A stretch of 64,000 nucleotides of DNA, from assembly GCF_000756375.1 (NCBI RefSeq), contig NZ_JNFD01000011.1:124001-188000 (forward strand), in the 5' to 3' direction. Position numbers and translations under genes: made by a program. A model generated the notes under the pieces. It was given only the letters and a program-made list of their open reading frames with translations. It was not told the origin of the DNA and did not search any database. Positions 47,347 through 58,021 of this stretch are shown here, one piece after another. This DNA comes from Sphingopyxis sp. LC81 (GTDB taxonomy: Bacteria; Pseudomonadota; Alphaproteobacteria; Sphingomonadales; Sphingomonadaceae). How positions within the stretch are numbered: position 1 is the stretch's first letter; the number at the start of each line of letters is the position of its first letter.

Positions 47347-47771
47347 GGGCCCACTCCCAGCATTTCCGACGCGACCGAAATATATTTCTGGCCGGCTTCC
47401 TTCGCGGCGATCACCGCGGCGCGCAGCTCCATCGTCTTGCGCGCGCTTTCGAGGCGGATCAGCATCGGCAGGTTGACGCCCGCGATCACTTCGGTGCGCC
47501 CCGATTCGAGCAGGCTGATCGCAAGGTTCGACGGCGTGCCGCCGAACAGGTCGGTGAGCATCACGACGCCGCGGCCTTCGTCGACCTTGCGAATCGCGTC
47601 GGCGATTTCCTTGCGGCGCATTTCCATATTGTCGTTGGGGCCGATGCACACGGTCGCGATCGCCCTTTGGGGACCGACGACATGCTCCATCGCGCGCACC
47701 ATTTCCTCGGCGAGGCGGCCGTGGGTGACGAGCACCATTCCCAGAAGCGGCAGAGCCTTATCGTTCGGCAT
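47343..47771 (-). CDS. PTS EIIA component, mannose-type
   Basis: 142 aa. VLVTHGRLAEEMVRAM with active-site His17, GRGVVMLTDLFGGTPSNLA, and MLIRLESARKTMEL are family hallmarks. No EIIB/C permease is near, so it is regulatory (EIIA-Man of the alphaproteobacterial PTS). Lies between rapZ (14 bp) and HPr (4-bp overlap). Confidence 0.93.
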   Translation of the reverse strand: MPNDKALPLLGMVLVTHGRLAEEMVRAMEHVVGPQRAIATVCIGPNDNMEMRRKEIADAIRKVDEGRGVVMLTDLFGGTPSNLAISLLESGRTEVIAGVNLPMLIRLESARKTMELRAAVIAAKEAGQKYISVASEMLGVGP

Positions 47772-47785
47772 GCAGTCGTCGACCC

Positions 47786-48724
47786 TTATGTTTTGCCGCC
47801 GGGCGCGGAAGCCGCGGGCGGGGGCCTGCCCTCAAGCCCATCTTGCGGGGCAGAGTCAAGATTGCGGTGGGTCAGCGTTGGCTCATATCCGGATTCGCGT
47901 AGCGTTTGGGCAACACGCGCCGCGACATGGACCGACCGGTGGCGGCCGCCGGTGCAACCAAAAGCAATGGTGACATAGCTTTTGCCCTCGGCGCGGTAGC
48001 GCGGCAGCAGGGTCAGGATGAGTTTCTCGATCTGCGCGACGCTGTCCTCATAGGCGGGGTCGGCGATGACATAGGCGGCGACATCGGCGTCGAGCCCGGT
48101 GCCGGGTTTCAGCTTCGGGTCCCAGTGCGGATTGCGCAGATAGCGCATGTCGAAGACGAGGTCGGCGTTGCGCGGCAGCCCGCGCGCGAAGCCGAAGCTC
48201 ATGACGTTGAGCACGGGCTCGCCGTCGCCGGCATCGCCGAAGCGCTGGCGGATTTCCTGCTGCAAATCATTGCTGCTGTAGTTGGTCGTATCGACGACAT
48301 GCTCGGCCCAGCGGCGGAGCGGCTCCATCATCTCGCGCTCGCGCGCGATGCCGTCGGCGGCGGGGCGGTCCTCGGCCATCGGGTGGCGGCGGCGCGTTTC
48401 GGAAAAGCGGCGTTCAAGCTCGGCGCCCGCGCAGTCGAGGAACAAAGTCTGGATGTCGCGGCCGCCCGCTTCGCGCAAATCCTTGATCCGGCGCACGAGC
48501 AGCGCGGGACGGAAACCTCGACTACGACTGTCGATCCCGATCGCGAGCGGGCGACCCGCTTCGCTGCGCTGCATCGGCGCGTCGATCAGCGTTTCGAGCA
48601 GCGCGAGCGGCAGATTGTCGACCACCTCCCAGCCGAGGTCTTCGAGCACCTTGAGCACGGTCGATTTGCCCGCGCCCGACAGGCCGGTAACCAGCAACAG
48701 GCGCGATTCGGCGGCCGGACTCAT
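47786..48724 (-). CDS. rapZ: RapZ family nucleotide-binding protein
   Basis: 312 aa. Walker A VTGLSGAGKST (14-21 core), DLGWEVVDNLPLALLE, RSRGFRPALLVRRIKDLR, and the C-terminal SFGFARGLPRNADLVFDMRYLRNP, FGCTGGRHRSVHVAARVAQTL. In E. coli RapZ is an RNase E adapter controlling GlmZ; in alphaproteobacteria target RNA is unclear. Position between hprK and EIIA is conserved and links it to PTS regulation. Confidence 0.95.
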   Translation of the reverse strand: MSPAAESRLLLVTGLSGAGKSTVLKVLEDLGWEVVDNLPLALLETLIDAPMQRSEAGRPLAIGIDSRSRGFRPALLVRRIKDLREAGGRDIQTLFLDCAGAELERRFSETRRRHPMAEDRPAADGIAREREMMEPLRRWAEHVVDTTNYSSNDLQQEIRQRFGDAGDGEPVLNVMSFGFARGLPRNADLVFDMRYLRNPHWDPKLKPGTGLDADVAAYVIADPAYEDSVAQIEKLILTLLPRYRAEGKSYVTIAFGCTGGRHRSVHVAARVAQTLRESGYEPTLTHRNLDSAPQDGLEGRPPPAASAPGGKT

Positions 48725-48734
48725 CGTCGAAACA

Positions 48735-49181
48735 TCATGCGCCGGGCGCCAGCCGTTCGAGTGCGAGCAGGATCTTGATCGGCGCCGACGCCTCGAACGC
48801 CGACAGCAGCAGCGCGGGCAGCGGGCGGCCCGCGACCGTCTCGAACTGGTTGATCGACGGCATGCGATCGTAACGGTCGGTCAGGCGCACCGCGAGCGCG
48901 AGCGGCACGGGCGCCGTCCATGCGCGTTCGATGATCCCGATGCCGCGGACTTCCAGCTTGCCCGCGAGATTTTCGGGCGGGCGGCACCACAGGCGATCGC
49001 GCTCGAACCAGATATCGCAGCGATCGTCGGCGACCAGCTTGGCGCCGCGGTCGATCAGCCGCAGCGCGAGGTCCGACTTGCCCTGTCCCGAATTGCCGAG
49101 GATCAGCACGCCGCCATTGCCCGCCGCGACGCAGCTGGCATGGATATTGACGATATCGGTTCGGGTCCGGCTCGGAAGCAT
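48735..49181 (-). CDS. hprK: HPr kinase/phosphorylase (short form)
   Basis: 148 aa C-terminal catalytic domain only. Walker A ILGNSGQGKSDLAL (29-36), VADDRCDIWFERDRL with the catalytic HPrK Asp, EVRGIGIIE loop. The N-terminal domain of Gram-positive HprK is missing, as normal in alphaproteobacteria. It phosphorylates Ser of HPr. ATG at 49181 chosen; TTG 49217 is an alternative. Between chvG (54 bp) and rapZ (10 bp). Confidence 0.92.
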   Translation of the reverse strand: MLPSRTRTDIVNIHASCVAAGNGGVLILGNSGQGKSDLALRLIDRGAKLVADDRCDIWFERDRLWCRPPENLAGKLEVRGIGIIERAWTAPVPLALAVRLTDRYDRMPSINQFETVAGRPLPALLLSAFEASAPIKILLALERLAPGA

Positions 49182-49235
49182 GGCGCATGGCTTACCGGCG
49201 ACGATGCGGTGCCGCAAGGCGATAGGATGACGGCG

Positions 49236-50843
49236 TCAGCCTGCCGCGTGCCCGCCTTCGCGCGCGGGGAGGGTGATGAGCAGGCTCGCGCCGGGTTTGC
49301 CGTCGTCGCGATCCTTGGCGCTGATCGTCCCGCTATGCCCCTCGACGATCGTCCGCGCGATCGCGAGACCCAGCCCGCTGTGGCGGCCAAAGGCTTCGCC
49401 GGTGGGGCGTTCGCTGTGAAAACGGCGGAAAATGGCGTCGCGCTGCGCGGGGTCGATCCCGGGGCCATCATCGTCAACCTTGATGTGAACCTCGTCGCCG
49501 AGGCGCGTTGCCGAGACGCACACGAGCCCGGCGTCGGGCGAAAAGCTGATCGCATTGTCGATCACATTGTCGATCGCGCGTTCGAGCCGGTGGCCGTCGC
49601 CCATCACGACCGTCGTGCCTTTGCGCGGGCGCGCGAAGGCGACGCGCGGCTGCGGCACATTCGCATCAACGCGCGCCGCGCGCGCCGCGAGCATCGATTC
49701 GATCATGATGCCGACATCGATCGGTTCGAACAAAGTGCGCGACAATTGCGCGTCGACGCGGCTCGCCTCGCTAATGTCATTGACCAGCCGGTCGAGCCGG
49801 CGGACGTCCTCGTCGGCGATGGCAAGCAATTGCGCGCGCTGCTCGTCGGTCTTGACGCGCCCCAGCCCCTCGATTGCCGAACGGACCGAGGCGATCGGAT
49901 TCTTGAGTTCGTGCGTCACGTCGGCGGCAAAATGCTCGCCCGCGTCGATGCGTTCGCGCAGCGCTTGCGTCATGTCGCTGAGCGCGCGCGCGAGCGTGCC
50001 GATCTCGTCGCGGCGGCTCGGCAGGCGCGGGACGACGACTTCGCGTGCGCGGCCGAGCCGGACGCGCACCGCGGCGCGCGCGAGGCGGCGCAAGGGGCGG
50101 ACGATCGTGCGCGCGAGGAACAGCGAGAGCAGCACCGAAGCCATCAGCACCATCGCGACGACGACCGCGATGCGGAACCGCTCGGCGCGCACGGTGCGCG
50201 TGATGTCGCGCGCGTTGAGCGTCATCAGCACCGTCTGCGGCGTCTCTAGGTCGACGACGCGCGCGGCGCTGAGCAGCGGGGTGCGTTCGGGGGCAAAGCG
50301 GAAGCGGCTCGCGGCGACCCCGCCGGTCTGGGCCTCGACGACTTCGGGCCAGGACTGCGCCCGGTCGACGCGGGGTTCCTCGAAATCGGGATAGGTCGGC
50401 GCGCCGACGACCCAGTCGATACCGCGGTCCATCGCGCGCGCGGCATCGCGTTTCCATGGCTGGAGATCGGGATCGCGCAGCGTATAGGTCGGCGGACCGT
50501 TCTGGAAACTGTCGGAGATGCGCCGGCCGTCGGGGGCATAGAAACGCAGCCGCGATTCGGTCGCCGTAGCAAATTCTTCGATCAGCCGCGTCCGCTCCTC
50601 GGGGCGTGCCGCCTCGAGCGCGCTGTCGAGCATCGCGAGCTGGTCCTTCATCACCTCGATGCGCGTATCGACCAGGCGGCTGCGGTAGGTGTCGAGATAA
50701 TAGAAGCCGCCTGCGAGCAGCGCGATTGCGAGGATGTTCACCGCAAGGATGCGCGTCGTCAGCGACCAGCGCGCCGACCAGACGAGCGGCGATTCCTCCT
50801 GCTCGGCGACGCTGCCGTCGGGCTTGTTCGCGTCAGCTTTCAT
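49236..50843 (-). CDS. chvG: Sensor histidine kinase ChvG
   Basis: 535 aa. Helix 1 ~29-50 ([18 protein letters not shown]), a ~175-aa periplasmic stimulus-sensing domain with repeated RPxxDxxR-type segments, helix 2 ([19 protein letters not shown]), HAMP, phosphoacceptor His in VTHELKNP, N box [12 protein letters not shown]1 DDGPGI, G2 GLGLAIA. Responds to acid/envelope stress with ExoR in rhizobia. Overlaps chvI stop by 11 bp. Confidence 0.95.
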   Translation of the reverse strand: MKADANKPDGSVAEQEESPLVWSARWSLTTRILAVNILAIALLAGGFYYLDTYRSRLVDTRIEVMKDQLAMLDSALEAARPEERTRLIEEFATATESRLRFYAPDGRRISDSFQNGPPTYTLRDPDLQPWKRDAARAMDRGIDWVVGAPTYPDFEEPRVDRAQSWPEVVEAQTGGVAASRFRFAPERTPLLSAARVVDLETPQTVLMTLNARDITRTVRAERFRIAVVVAMVLMASVLLSLFLARTIVRPLRRLARAAVRVRLGRAREVVVPRLPSRRDEIGTLARALSDMTQALRERIDAGEHFAADVTHELKNPIASVRSAIEGLGRVKTDEQRAQLLAIADEDVRRLDRLVNDISEASRVDAQLSRTLFEPIDVGIMIESMLAARAARVDANVPQPRVAFARPRKGTTVVMGDGHRLERAIDNVIDNAISFSPDAGLVCVSATRLGDEVHIKVDDDGPGIDPAQRDAIFRRFHSERPTGEAFGRHSGLGLAIARTIVEGHSGTISAKDRDDGKPGASLLITLPAREGGHAAG

Positions 50844-51543
50844 CGGCAAAGCGATACCCCGCGCCATAGAGGGTGGCGATCGCGTCGAATTCGGGATCGA
50901 CCTCGCGGAACTTGCGGCGCAGGCGCTTGATGTGGCTGTCGATCGTGCGGTCGTCGATATAGACGTCGTCCTGATAGGCGGCGTCCATCAACTGGTTGCG
51001 GCTGCGCACGATGCCGGGGCGGCTGGCCAGCGTTTCGAGGATCAGGAATTCGGTGACCGTCAGCGTGACGTCCTTGCCGTCCCATGCGACCTTGTGGCGC
51101 GCCGGGTCCATGCTCAGCCGGCCGCGGGTGATCGGTTCGGCGACAGGCTCGTCGCCCTCTTCGGCCGCGCTTTTGTTGAGCTCGACGCGGCGCAATATGG
51201 CGCGAATGCGCGCGATCACTAAGCGCTGCGAAAAGGGTTTGGCGATATAATCGTCGGCGCCCATCGCCAGTCCCAGCGCCTCGTCGATCTCGTCATCCTT
51301 GCTGGTCAGGAAAATGACCGGAAGCTGGCTCTTTTCGCGCAAGCGGCGCAGCAGTTCGAGCCCGTCCATGCGCGGCATCTTGACGTCGAACACCGCAAGG
51401 TCGGGCGGATTGTCGATGAGCGGCTTCAGCGCCGCTTCGCCGTCCGAATAGACGCGCGTCACGAAACCCTCGGCCTGCAGCGCGATGGAAAGGGATTGCA
51501 GAATGTTGCGGTCGTCGTCGACCAGCGCGATAGTTGCCGTCAT
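50833..51543 (-). CDS. chvI: Response regulator ChvI
   Basis: 236 aa OmpR-type regulator. Receiver with acidic pair DDD at 9-11, phosphoacceptor Asp53 ([11 protein letters not shown]), Lys102 (AKPF); winged helix C-terminus [18 protein letters not shown] and [27 protein letters not shown] 51543 with GGAAAGAG upstream. First gene of the chain; 279 bp shared with divergent pckA likely hold both promoters. Confidence 0.96.
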   Translation of the reverse strand: MTATIALVDDDRNILQSLSIALQAEGFVTRVYSDGEAALKPLIDNPPDLAVFDVKMPRMDGLELLRRLREKSQLPVIFLTSKDDEIDEALGLAMGADDYIAKPFSQRLVIARIRAILRRVELNKSAAEEGDEPVAEPITRGRLSMDPARHKVAWDGKDVTLTVTEFLILETLASRPGIVRSRNQLMDAAYQDDVYIDDRTIDSHIKRLRRKFREVDPEFDAIATLYGAGYRFADES

Positions 51544-51822
51544 GCTCTTTCCGTTGGGCGGGCCCGGACAAGCGATTAGCCTATCCGGGGCGCAGCGACA
51601 ACCGCGCGCATGGTCACCGGTTTCCCGCTTTGCGCGTTCGTCGCAAGTGCGGCGCGGCCCCGCTTTAATCTTTTGACCTCCCCCGCCAAGCGAGCTAACG
51701 CGGCCGGGATTTCGGAATCGGCGGTCACGTCGGCACCCATGCAAATGCGGGCCAACCCATTAGTGCGCTAAGCATTGCATAGGTATGCAACGACGCCGCC
51801 GGACAAGGAAAGGCGAAGGCAG

Positions 51823-53424
<1,602 letters not shown>

Positions 53425-53437
53425 TTGACCCGGATAT

Positions 53438-53463
53438 CTTCCGGGTGGCAGATCACCCGGAAG
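53438..53463 (+). promoter_or_regulatory. Hairpin covering the SD of the next gene
   Basis: Perfect 10-bp stem CTTCCGGGTG / CACCCGGAAG with loop GCAGAT, right after pckA. No T-run follows. Its 3' arm contains GGAAG of the GGAAGGA SD belonging to the gene at 53474, so folding could block translation. Confidence 0.55.
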
Positions 53464-53473
53464 GACCGGACCC

Positions 53474-53923
53474 ATGACCACCGAATATAAACCGCGCCTG
53501 TTCGCGCGCGACGACGAAATCCGCATGCTCGGCGAGGGCCTGCTGGCGTGCGCGCTACCGCGCGAAGCGTGGACGCACGAGGCGCATCTCGGCGCGTGCC
53601 TCTGGCTGCTGACCGAGCGACCCGACGTCGATATCGATGCCGAGATCGCCACCATCATCCGCCGCTTCAACGAAAGCGTCGGCGGCGTGAACGACGACCA
53701 TGGCGGCTATCACGATAGCATTACCCGCGCCTATGTCGCAGGCGTGCGCCTGTTCCTGTCGGAGACGGCGGAGACCGGGCTCGCGGCGCGCGTCAACGCG
53801 CTGCTACGCTCCGACGTGGGCCGCCGCGACTGGCCGCTGCGCTTTTACAGCCGTGAGCTGCTCTTCTCGGTCGCGGCGCGGCGCGCGTTCGTCGAACCCG
53901 ATCTGGCGCCGCTGCCCTCCTAA
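53474..53923 (+). CDS. Hypothetical protein
   Basis: 149 aa, no signal peptide. Helical; conserved-looking His/Asp motifs WTHEAHLGACLWLL and DDHGGYHDSITRAYV. Similar short proteins occur in sphingomonads as hypothetical; no function assigned. It lies 49 bp after pckA and shares its last 4 bp with the convergent zincin gene, so it may be read through from pckA. SD partly in a hairpin. Confidence 0.75.
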   Translation: MTTEYKPRLFARDDEIRMLGEGLLACALPREAWTHEAHLGACLWLLTERPDVDIDAEIATIIRRFNESVGGVNDDHGGYHDSITRAYVAGVRLFLSETAETGLAARVNALLRSDVGRRDWPLRFYSRELLFSVAARRAFVEPDLAPLPS

Positions 53924-54861
53924 AGCTTCATTCCGGGCGTCCAGCCGCTCTCCGCGAGGAAGGCGGCGGGATCGCGCATCTCGATAATCGCCTTGATCGC
54001 CGCGGCCTTGTCTGGGGTCCGGTCGTAGTAGCTTTTCGCCACGCGATAGCCGACCCAATAGCCAAGGTCGCCGGGCCATCCGTCGGTGCCTCGCTGGTTG
54101 TAGAGCCAGCGCGACCCCATCGCCTTGCCGTCCTTTTCGGCAAGAAAGGCCGTCTCCAGCTCCTTCTCGCGCCCCTTGGCCCATTGATGGAGCAGCGGAT
54201 AGCCGACCGAACCCGACATCTGTTCGGCGACAAATTCGGCGGCGCCTTCGACGAGCGCGGCGCGCAGCACCGATTCTTCGCGATCCTCGATTTGCGCGAT
54301 CGGCTGCTGCGCGTGGACATATTCATGCGCGATGACATGGACGAAGCGGTCCTCGTCGTCGGCTTCGATGAATTTTGCGGCGCACAGGGCTTCGAGGCCG
54401 ATATAAAGCCCCTTCGCATTGGCGGTCCCCGCCGTCGTGGCGCGGCCGATGGCGATGGTGATCGGCGGGAATTTCGCCGCGGGATAAAGCCGGGCGAGGC
54501 GATCGGTCGCGGCGACGAGGCGGGTGCGAACATCGGGAAGCTTGGTCGCGCAACCGCGCGCGTCGTCAAAGACCTGGCGTTTGTCGCGCAGCGCGACAGC
54601 GAGCTTTTCGGGGGTGATCCGGCGCATCACCATGAATTCCGCCAGTCCCGGCGTGGGGGCGGCGAGATAGCGCGTCGCCACCACATCGGGCTGACTTGCG
54701 AGTGCGGGGTCATCATAAAGCGCGTAAAAGCGATCGATGTCGCTCGTCACGATGGCCACGCGCGCGCCGCCGTGCGGCGGGGCCGATTCGGATGCCTGCC
54801 CCGGAATCGCCGCGAGCAGCGCCACGCCGAACAGGCTTTGCATCATGCGCCGCACCGTCAC
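53920..54861 (-). CDS. Exported HExxH zincin-like protein (DUF2268 type)
   Basis: 313 aa. Signal peptide ~1-23 (SLFGVALLAAIPGQASE); zinc motif HEYVHAQQ (His179, Glu180, His183) with Glu209 in EGAAEFV, as in gluzincins of DUF2268 style; C-terminal GYRVAKSYYD, AFLAESGWTPG. Peptidase activity not shown. GTG start 54861 overlaps the stop of the DUF885 gene (GTGA), so translation is coupled. Confidence 0.85.
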   Translation of the reverse strand: MTVRRMMQSLFGVALLAAIPGQASESAPPHGGARVAIVTSDIDRFYALYDDPALASQPDVVATRYLAAPTPGLAEFMVMRRITPEKLAVALRDKRQVFDDARGCATKLPDVRTRLVAATDRLARLYPAAKFPPITIAIGRATTAGTANAKGLYIGLEALCAAKFIEADDEDRFVHVIAHEYVHAQQPIAQIEDREESVLRAALVEGAAEFVAEQMSGSVGYPLLHQWAKGREKELETAFLAEKDGKAMGSRWLYNQRGTDGWPGDLGYWVGYRVAKSYYDRTPDKAAAIKAIIEMRDPAAFLAESGWTPGMKL

Positions 54862-56702
54862 GCCTTCTTCTCCGCCACATAGGCCGCGACATTTTGCGCC
54901 AGCACGTCGAGCGGGACATTGCCGCCCTCGACGACGACATTGTCGAAATCGCGGAGGTCATATTTTGCGCCGAGCGCCTTTTGCGCGAGCCCGCGCTGGC
55001 GGACGATCTCGCTATGCCCGACCTTGTAGCCGCACGCCTGTCCGGCCCAGCTGCAATAACGGTCGACCTCGCTCGCGACCTCGAGCGGGTTCGATCCATT
55101 CTCCTTGACGAAGAATTCGACTCCCTGCTCGCGCGTCCAGCGTTTCGCGTGGAGGCCGGTGTCGACGACGAGGCGGCAGGCGCGGAACGCCAGCGACTGG
55201 AGGTAGCCCAAACGCCCGACCTCGAAATCGTCATAAAGGCCAAGCTCATCGGCGAGCTGTTCGGCGTACAGCGCCCACCCTTCCGAATAGGCGTTGAACG
55301 CCAGCATCGTACGGATCAGCGGCATCTGGTTGGCATATTCGCCCTGCCACACATGGCCCGGAATCGCCTCGTGCATCGTGAGGTCGGGGAGAGAATATTT
55401 GCTGTGGAGCTCGGTGGTGCGCAGGTTGATCCAGAATTTGCCCGGAACGCTGCCATCGATCGACCCCGCGCCGCCATAGGCCGCGGGCGCGCCGGGTTCC
55501 TCGGCGAGCGGCAGGCGCTTCACCTCGACATTGCCCTTCACCAGCGTGCGGAAGGCGCGCGGCAACTCGGCGCGGATCTTGCCGAGCCAGGTCTGGATAT
55601 AGGCGTGGATTTCGGCGCGGCCGGCATCATTGTCGGGGAATTTAAAGCGCGGGTCCTTGGCGAGCGCGTTCATCCGGTCGCCGACCGAGCCTTGGGTATA
55701 GCCGAGTTTCTTGAGGATCGGGTCCATGCGGCCGTGGAGTTCGGCGAGTTCTTCGCGGCCCATCGCGTGGATTTCGTCGGGCGTCATGCGCGTGGTCGTC
55801 GAGGCGCGGAGCCCCCACGCATACCATTCGTCGCCGCCCGGCCGTGCCCACATGCCCGCGTCCATCGTCGCCTTCGCGCGCTGCGCCTTCATCGCGGCGA
55901 GCTGGCGTTCAAGCGCCGCCGCGACGGGACCCTGGACGATCTTCGCCGAGCGCGCGCTCCAGTCGCCCGCGACCTTCGCCGCGCCGGTGCGGCGGACGAG
56001 GCTTTCGACCATCGAGCCGCCCGCCTTGGCATCGGCGAGGCTCGCCTCCATCTGCTTCACCGCCTTGTCGATCAGGAAGGCGGGGGCGACCAGCCCCTGT
56101 CCGCCCGCGGCCTTCAGCCGGTCGGTTTCGCCGTCGAGCGCGCCGGGAAAAGCATTGAGGCGCGACAGATAGGCTTCGGCGTCGGCGGCATTCTTCACCG
56201 GATGGTCGCTATCGAGGAATTTGGGGACGTCGAGATAGGCGCCGACATTCTGGATCACGACATAGGGCGTGTTGCGCCAGCCGCCGACCGCGACATCGCC
56301 ATAGGGCAGGGCAAAACCGTCGAGCGCGACGCCATAGGCGCTTTCGACGACCGCAAGGCTGGTGCGCGTGCTGTGGTCGAGCCCGGCCTTGTCGAACGCG
56401 CGCACGCGCGCGAGGTCGGCCTTCAGCGTGTCGGCGACGGCTTTCTGTCCCGCGGCCGACCGGTCGCCGAGACGCCCGCGCATCGCGGCGCGCGCGCCGG
56501 TGTCGATGCCGAGCGAGGTCGCGCCTTCGGGCGACAGCGCGAGGAGATTGTCGGCGACCGAATCGAGCAGTTTCTGGGCGCCTGACTTCGGTGGCGACTG
56601 CAGCGCGGCTGCGGGGCCGACGAGAGCAAGTCCCGCGGTGCCCGCACCGAGCGTGGCGAGCGTCTGGCGGCGGCTGACGGGGGTGGAAAGCGGATTGGAC
56701 AC
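54858..56702 (-). CDS. Tat-exported DUF885 metalloprotein
   Basis: 614 aa. Twin-arginine signal (SRRQTLATLGAGTAGLALVG). DUF885 domain with MHEAIPGHVWQ (His-Glu...Gly-His) and downstream YSEGWALYAEQL, the expected zinc ligands of this peptidase-like family; GKIRAELPRAFRTL and PGKFWINLRTTEL also fit. Folded export by Tat is consistent with a metal cofactor. Start GTG 56702 has AGGGAG ahead. Followed by a coupled zincin gene. Confidence 0.9.
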   Translation of the reverse strand: MSNPLSTPVSRRQTLATLGAGTAGLALVGPAAALQSPPKSGAQKLLDSVADNLLALSPEGATSLGIDTGARAAMRGRLGDRSAAGQKAVADTLKADLARVRAFDKAGLDHSTRTSLAVVESAYGVALDGFALPYGDVAVGGWRNTPYVVIQNVGAYLDVPKFLDSDHPVKNAADAEAYLSRLNAFPGALDGETDRLKAAGGQGLVAPAFLIDKAVKQMEASLADAKAGGSMVESLVRRTGAAKVAGDWSARSAKIVQGPVAAALERQLAAMKAQRAKATMDAGMWARPGGDEWYAWGLRASTTTRMTPDEIHAMGREELAELHGRMDPILKKLGYTQGSVGDRMNALAKDPRFKFPDNDAGRAEIHAYIQTWLGKIRAELPRAFRTLVKGNVEVKRLPLAEEPGAPAAYGGAGSIDGSVPGKFWINLRTTELHSKYSLPDLTMHEAIPGHVWQGEYANQMPLIRTMLAFNAYSEGWALYAEQLADELGLYDDFEVGRLGYLQSLAFRACRLVVDTGLHAKRWTREQGVEFFVKENGSNPLEVASEVDRYCSWAGQACGYKVGHSEIVRQRGLAQKALGAKYDLRDFDNVVVEGGNVPLDVLAQNVAAYVAEKKA

Positions 56703-56766
56703 GGACGGCTCCCTGGCGACTTGTTTCTTGTGAAACCTGTCTAGGCGCGGGCGCGCGCGGGTCAAC

Positions 56767-56804
56767 GAAAAGGGGCCGGGAAAGCCTCTGCCTTCCCGAC
56801 CCCT
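56767..56804 (-). terminator. Terminator of DUF3597 gene
   Basis: Stem GGGGCCGGGA (56772-56781) with TCCCGACCCC (56794-56803), one mismatch, and a TTTTCG run on the minus strand after it. Lies between the DUF3597 stop and the DUF885 start. Confidence 0.65.
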
Positions 56805-56827
56805 CGTCGAAAATTATCGGCCGTCTA

Positions 56828-57226
56828 TCAGTCGGTAAGGTCGGCGGGCACCTTGCCGCCGTTCGCCGCGAGCTCGCGCATCACCGCCTTGTGCAGCCAG
56901 ATGTTCATTTCGGCGCTGCCGTCGAGCTCGCCGGTGTAGCCGAGTTCCTGCGCGAGTTCCTTGCGGTTGGCGAGACTCGAATCGATCCCGAGCAGCTTCA
57001 TCAGGTCGACGATCGACGTGCGCCAGTTGAGATCCTGCCCGGCCTTGGCGGCCTCGGCGGTGAGGATCGCATCGACATCGACCGGCGCGGCGGCGGCCGC
57101 TGCCATGGCTTGCGTCGCGGCGTCGAGTGCGGAGCCGACGGGGTTGGGGGCTGCCGGGGCGGCGGGTTCTGCGGCGACGGCCTTCTTGCCGAAGATGGCG
57201 TCCTTGATCTTGCCGAAAATGCTCAT
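56828..57226 (-). CDS. DUF3597 domain protein
   Basis: 132 aa. MSIFGKIKDAIFGKKA then an Ala/Pro-rich linker and the DUF3597 core VDVDAILTAEAAKAGQDLNW, TSIVDLMKLLGIDSS, RKELAQELGYTG, MNIWLHKAVMREL; a helical LysM-like or peptidoglycan-linked small domain with unknown role. SD GGGAGC. Divergent from DUF937. Confidence 0.9.
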   Translation of the reverse strand: MSIFGKIKDAIFGKKAVAAEPAAPAAPNPVGSALDAATQAMAAAAAAPVDVDAILTAEAAKAGQDLNWRTSIVDLMKLLGIDSSLANRKELAQELGYTGELDGSAEMNIWLHKAVMRELAANGGKVPADLTD

Positions 57227-57405
57227 TGTGTAGCTCCCACTAGAAAAGCGGCTCAACCCGGAAGAGGCGAGTCGAACAATCGCAAGCTAGGACTATGCAT
57301 TTGAGAATGACAGTCAAAAGACCGACTCGTCCTTCGCCGGCGCGCTGCTATACTCATTCCAATCGGTGCGGTGTCCGATCTGCGCCGAAGCGGGAGTATG
57401 ATGAC

Positions 57406-57987
57406 ATGAATCTCACCGATATTTTGGCGCAGGCCGGCGGCATCGAATCGATGGCGAACCAGCTGGGCATTCCGCCCGCGATGGCAAAACAGGGCGCCGA
57501 CGCGCTGCTTCCCGCGATTCTCGGCGGGTTCAAGAAACAGGCGCAATCGGGCGGCGGCGTCGAAGGCCTCGGCGGGCTGCTCGGCCAGCTGGGCGGCGGC
57601 GGCCTACTCGACTCGGTGCTCGGACCGCAGACGACCCCGGTCGAACAGGGCAATGATGTGCTCGGCCAGATTTTCGGATCGAAGGATGTCAGCCGCACCG
57701 TCGCCGGACAGGCCGCGGCGCAGACCGGGATCGATTCGGGGATTCTCAAGCAGATGCTGCCGATGCTCGCGATGATGGCGGCAGGCTATATGGCGAAGCA
57801 GGGCGGGCAGGGCAGCGAGAGCGGCGGGCTTGGAGGCATGCTCGGCAATGTGCTCGGCGGCGCGATGGGCGGCGGTGCGGCGCCCGCGGCGGGCGGCCTC
57901 GGCGGTTTGGGCAAGATGCTCGACATGGACGGCGACGGCAATCCGCTCGACGACATCATGGGCATGGTCAACAAGATGCGTGGATAA
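57406..57987 (+). CDS. DUF937 family protein
   Basis: 193 aa. Helical N-terminal DUF937: MNLTDILAQAGGIESMANQL, KQGADALLPAILGGFKKQA; then a Gly-rich middle and a helix VSRTVAGQAAAQTGIDSGIL, and a C-terminal acidic loop MLDMDGDGNPLDDIMGM resembling an EF-hand-like Asp cluster. Good SD GGGAG. Family without assigned function. Confidence 0.88.
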   Translation: MNLTDILAQAGGIESMANQLGIPPAMAKQGADALLPAILGGFKKQAQSGGGVEGLGGLLGQLGGGGLLDSVLGPQTTPVEQGNDVLGQIFGSKDVSRTVAGQAAAQTGIDSGILKQMLPMLAMMAAGYMAKQGGQGSESGGLGGMLGNVLGGAMGGGAAPAAGGLGGLGKMLDMDGDGNPLDDIMGMVNKMRG

Positions 57988-57994
57988 GTGACGC

Positions 57995-58016
57995 CCCCTC
58001 CCGCAAGCGGGAGGGG
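57995..58016. repeat. CCCCTCCCGC palindrome between convergent genes
   Basis: CCCCTCCCGC-AA-GCGGGAGGGG, tight hairpin in the gap between DUF937 (ends 57987) and GNAT (ends 58022). Related to 18851-18871. May act as a weak terminator. Confidence 0.55.
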
Positions 58017-58021
58017 AGCCT

